This document shows, in pieces, positions 61,229-64,000 of a stretch of DNA of 64,000 nucleotides. Position numbers and translations under genes: made by a program. Source of the DNA: RYN-230 sp963720645 (lineage in GTDB: Bacteria; Actinomycetota; Actinomycetes; Streptosporangiales; Streptosporangiaceae); NCBI GenBank assembly GCA_963720645.1, contig CAVRFX010000019.1:496001-560000 (forward strand), in the 5' to 3' direction. Numbering within the stretch: the first letter of the stretch is position 1; each line of letters starts with the position of its first letter. The notes beneath the pieces are model-generated. The model did not search any database and was not told the origin of the DNA. It was given only the letters and a program-made list of their open reading frames with translations.

Positions 61229-62416
61229 GCCACGATAACGAGGGTCAGCCACGGGTACCGACGGCGCCCGGTCGTGGCTGCTCAGCGGTCCCATGAGCAT
61301 AGATCGGTGGGATTCCCAAGCTGATAGTGCGAGTTCGATTCTCGTCACCCGCTCCACTGCAAAGCCCAGGTCAGCCACGTTCGAATCCTGCTTGGGTGCC
61401 TCGTAAAGACCAGCGAAACTGACTCTGACCTGTATCTGGTTGCGCCGGCTTGCCAGGGGGCGTATGCAGCAGGGCGAGCTGAAAGCGCAACTCCACCCCA
61501 TGAGCCCCGTTGCGACCAGCCCAGCCGCAGAACCGACGCGCGACCGAATAAGCCAGGTCCGCACACGGGTTAAGCGGTCCGTGCTCACGGCGTTACGTGA
61601 TGGCCGGTCCACTGCCGGGGGATTCATGAGCGCGGTGCAAGCGGCGGCGATGGCGGCGGCGCGGCAGGAGACGCCGAGCCTGCGGTATATGTGTTCTAGG
61701 TGCTTGTCCACTGTTCTGGGACTGCAGCCGAGACGGTGCCCGATCGCGGCATCGGTCAGGCCGCTTGCCACAAGCCGAAGCACCTGCTCCTGGCGGGGGG
61801 TGAGGTCTGCCCGGCCCGGCCAGGCGGCCCCCTCACCGACGGCCAGCTGGTTAGCCCGGTTGGCTGCCAGCCGCGCGATCCGGCGAGTCAGCAGCGGCCG
61901 GAGCCGGGTGAGCAGATCGACCGCTGCGGGCGTGAAGTCAGGGCCGGTCCTGTTCAGTGAGATGCAGACGTGCAGGCTCCCCGGCTTGAGCGCCAAGGCG
62001 AGCATCTCGTCGATGCCGATCTTCCGCACGACGTCGGCGTAGACACCGCTGCTGCGGAAGCTGCGCATGCTCTGCAGGTCCGACCGGCGGATCGGCCGGC
62101 CGTCGCCGCCGGGACGGGTATGACACATCAGCGGGAAAACTTGCGCATGCTGTTCGAGGGCCATTGCCGCGTCCTCGTCGAGCAGCAGTCCCGGATAGCT
62201 GGTGATCCGGCCGGGCAGCCGCCCGGCTGACTGATCCAGCTCGGCTGCCTGGTCCAGCCTGGCTGCCTGATCGAGCTCGGTCCAGAGCACCGAGTCCGCG
62301 CCGACCAGGTTTGCCAGCGGGGACAGCAGCAGGCCGGGAAGATCGGCCAGGCTGGTCGCAGCGTCAGCGGCCTCAACCGTGGCCAAGGCCGCGCGCACCG
62401 TACTCCGAGTCGCCAT
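61226..62416 (-). CDS. LuxR-family transcriptional regulator, C-terminus running into the att site
   Basis: Regulator of up to 396 aa. Residues 1-190 are a sensor-like region without a clear domain name. Residues about 203-265 form the LuxR DNA-binding domain: LTPRQEQVLRLVASGLTDAA with IGHRLGCSPRTVDKHLEHIY and RRLGVSCRAAAIAAA. After about residue 275 the frame reads through the tRNA-Gly remnant (61313-61356) in antisense as RVTRIELALSAWES and ends inside module 2 at 61226. The natural end was therefore probably cut off by integration, or lies near 61620. Start is ATG 62416. It diverges from the flavin oxidoreductase gene and may regulate it. Confidence 0.78.
   Translation of the reverse strand: MATRSTVRAALATVEAADAATSLADLPGLLLSPLANLVGADSVLWTELDQAARLDQAAELDQSAGRLPGRITSYPGLLLDEDAAMALEQHAQVFPLMCHTRPGGDGRPIRRSDLQSMRSFRSSGVYADVVRKIGIDEMLALALKPGSLHVCISLNRTGPDFTPAAVDLLTRLRPLLTRRIARLAANRANQLAVGEGAAWPGRADLTPRQEQVLRLVASGLTDAAIGHRLGCSPRTVDKHLEHIYRRLGVSCRAAAIAAACTALMNPPAVDRPSRNAVSTDRLTRVRTWLIRSRVGSAAGLVATGLMGWSCAFSSPCCIRPLASRRNQIQVRVSFAGLYEAPKQDSNVADLGFAVERVTRIELALSAWESHRSMLMGPLSSHDRAPSVPVADPRYRG
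61313..61356 (+). repeat. att copy 3 (partial tRNA-Gly)
   Basis: Identical 44-bp copy of the tRNA-Gly 3' end; right border of module 2 and of the whole tandem. Confidence 0.93.
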
Positions 62417-62589
62417 GACCCCCCCGCGACATTACGGAGTTCTTCGTATAGACAATACGCCTCCGCCTGTCATCTGCTGACTCAAGGTGACCAAGAAGAC
62501 GCAACGATGACCGCGAACGAACCCGTCAGCCTGTCGGAGCTGGCGAACACGCGGTCGATCCGGACTAAAGATAAAGAGCGGAGAGGACG

Positions 62590-63986
62590 ATGGGAGAAGC
62601 GACCGTCGAGCGGCCGAGCACCGGGATCAGTGTCGGGCCCTTGCGCGAGGGCGTGCGGGGCCAGGTGCTCACCGCTGGCGACGAAGGCTACGACCAGGCG
62701 CGCGTGGTGCACAACGGTATGTTTGACAAGCGCCCGCTGGCCGTGCTCCGCGCCGAGCAGGTGGCCGATGTGATCGCCGGGGTGAACTTCGCCCGTGATG
62801 ACGGGCTGGAGCTGTCGGTGCGCGGCGGGGGGCACAGCGGACCGGGGTTCGGCACCAACGATGGCGGCCTGGTCATTGACATGGCGCCAATGCGCACGGT
62901 GCGGGTGGATCCGCGAAACAAGACAGCCCGCGCGGACGCGGGCGCGACGTGGGGGGACTTCAACCACGCCACCCACGCGTTCGGCCTGGCCACCACGGGC
63001 GGGATCATCTCCACCACCGGCATCACGGGCCTGACCCTGGGGGGCGGCATCGGCTACCTGGCGCGGGCCTGCGGGCTGTCGATCGACAACCTGATCTCGG
63101 CCGACGTGGTCACGGCGGAGGGGAAGTTCGTCACCGCCAGCGCGCAGCAGAACGAGGACCTGTTCTGGGGCCTGCGCGGGGGCGGGGGCAACTTCGGGGT
63201 GGTGACGTCGCTCGAGTACCGGCTCCACGAGGTGGACCAGGTGTTCGTCGGGCCGATCTTCTACAACCTGGAGGACGCCGCGCGCTGCTTTCCATGTTCG
63301 ACCAGTTCATCCAGGACGCGCCGGAGCAGTTCGGCGGGTTCCCGGCCTTCCAGATCGCCCCGCCCCTGCCCTTCATCCCGGAAAACCGCCATGGCGACAC
63401 TCTCTGCCTGGCCGTGGTGCACTGGGCCGGGCCCGCTCGAGCAGGCCGAGAAGGCCATGCAGCCCTTCCTCGACGTTGCCCCGGTGGTGGCCAACGGGAC
63501 CGGGCCGCTGCCCTACCCGGCGCTCAACGCGGCGTTCGACGCCCTCTACCCCAAGGGCATCCGCGCCTACTGGAAGGGCGCCTTCGTCAAAGACCTGCCC
63601 GCCGAGGCCATCGCCGTCCACGCCGAGCACGGATCGCGGGTCCCCGAGGTCAGCGCCACGATGCACCTGTACCCGATCAACGGCGCGTGCCACCGCCCAG
63701 GGCCGCCGACACCGCCTTTGCCTACCGTGACGCCAGATACGGCATGGTCTTCCTCGCCGCCTGGACCGACCCCACCAAGGACGCCGAACGGATCCAATGG
63801 GTGCGCGATTACTACCAGGCGCTGACGCCGTACGCCGAGCCGGGCGGCTACATCAACTTCATGCAAGACGACGACTACGACAAGATCCGCGACAACTACC
63901 GGCAGAACTACGACCGGCTGGTCCAGGTCAAGCGCGCCTACGACCCAGGCAACCTCTTCCACATCAACCAGAACATCACGCCATAA
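62590..63986 (+). CDS. FAD-linked oxidoreductase (berberine-bridge-like), frameshifted
   Basis: PCMH-type flavoprotein of about 465 aa. FAD domain: LSVRGGGHSGPGFGTNDGGL with the covalent-flavin His, GATWGDFNHATHAFGLATTG, ITGLTLGGGIGYLARACGLS and DLFWGLRGGGGNFGVVTSLE. The second covalent-link Cys of bicovalent enzymes is not at its usual place (SIDNL, not CDNL), so single attachment is expected. The C-terminal BBE segment YINFMQDDDYDKIRDNYRQN and YDPGNLFHINQNI is in another frame. Shifts lie near 63285, 63430 and 63695. The substrate is unknown; relatives oxidise sugars, alkaloids or polyketides. Divergent from the LuxR gene. Confidence 0.85.
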
Positions 63987-64000
63987 ACGGCGGTCTCCGG

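Larger units (their letters stand above)
57276..61356. mobile_element. Integrative module 2, in tandem with module 1
   Basis: 4.1 kb between att copies 2 and 3. It has an integrase C-terminal fragment beside its left repeat, a phosphotransferase gene, a hypothetical gene, a broken small gene, a transposase remnant, and a HicA/HicB-type pair beside its right repeat. The layout mirrors module 1, but the integrase fragment is different. Confidence 0.83.

Noticed and set aside
57276..61356. Additional tRNA-Gly genes at 57276 and 61313
   Set aside because: Both copies lack the acceptor 5' strand, D arm and the 5' half of the anticodon stem.

Overview
The window is 64 kb of very GC-rich DNA from an actinobacterium. 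Gene content and order support this: threonine synthase, a CysO-like carrier, a cold-shock protein and groEL lie in a row as in Streptomyces relatives, and there are DUF3263, DUF3027, DUF2530, Scr1-type XRE/DUF397 and PucR/GAF proteins plus CIRCE-controlled groEL. I cannot name the genus.

Region 1 (0.5-13.3 kb, all minus strand) is the most notable part. It holds a 2-ketopropyl-CoM oxidoreductase/carboxylase homologue, an (R)-2-hydroxypropyl-CoM dehydrogenase homologue that keeps both sulfonate-binding arginines, a second SDR (probable S-specific partner), and two short MetE-core zinc proteins of the epoxyalkane:CoM transferase type. Together these are the full enzyme set of coenzyme-M-dependent epoxide carboxylation. 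The set is combined with a thiamine-dependent E1 alpha/beta pair and bracketed by two MEDS-domain sensors and two GAF-PucR regulators. No alkene monooxygenase or CoM biosynthesis gene is in view. Left of it is the start of an oligopeptidase B gene with a 1-nt insertion.

Region 2 (13.5-16.6 kb) is a decayed 3.1-kb integrative element in a tRNA-Thr gene, with a 44-bp direct repeat at both ends, a broken tyrosine integrase, GntR and HAD fragments, and an intact alpha/beta hydrolase.

Region 3 (16.6-35.9 kb) is ordinary chromosome: TMEM175-like channel, nitroreductase, LCP cell-wall ligase, acyltransferase, membrane-anchored subtilase with a repeat tail, SAM hydroxide adenosyltransferase, trehalose genes otsB/otsA, a SAM riboswitch ahead of thrC, cysO, cspA, two CIRCE sites and groEL.

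Region 4 (35.9-48.7 kb) carries housekeeping genes (two MFS transporters, DUF3027, DUF2530, MarR, thpR, serC, citrate synthase, pdxH, DtxR regulator, PAS-GAF-SpoIIE phosphatase). Most are interrupted by single-base frameshifts, which is more likely consensus error than mass pseudogenisation.

Region 5 (48.7-53.3 kb) has hsp20 with a MerR/HspR-like regulator, remnants of an actinomycete conjugative element, a lower-GC XRE/DUF397 pair and dcd.

Region 6 (53.4-61.4 kb) is a tandem of two integrative modules in a tRNA-Gly gene, marked by three copies of the tRNA 3' end. Each has an integrase fragment next to its left repeat and a HicA/HicB-type pair next to its right repeat. The two pairs have decayed in opposite ways. 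Module 1 also holds an IS5-type insertion sequence whose transposase is fused in frame to an NTF2/SnoaL-like domain. The window ends with a LuxR-type regulator and a frameshifted flavin oxidoreductase.
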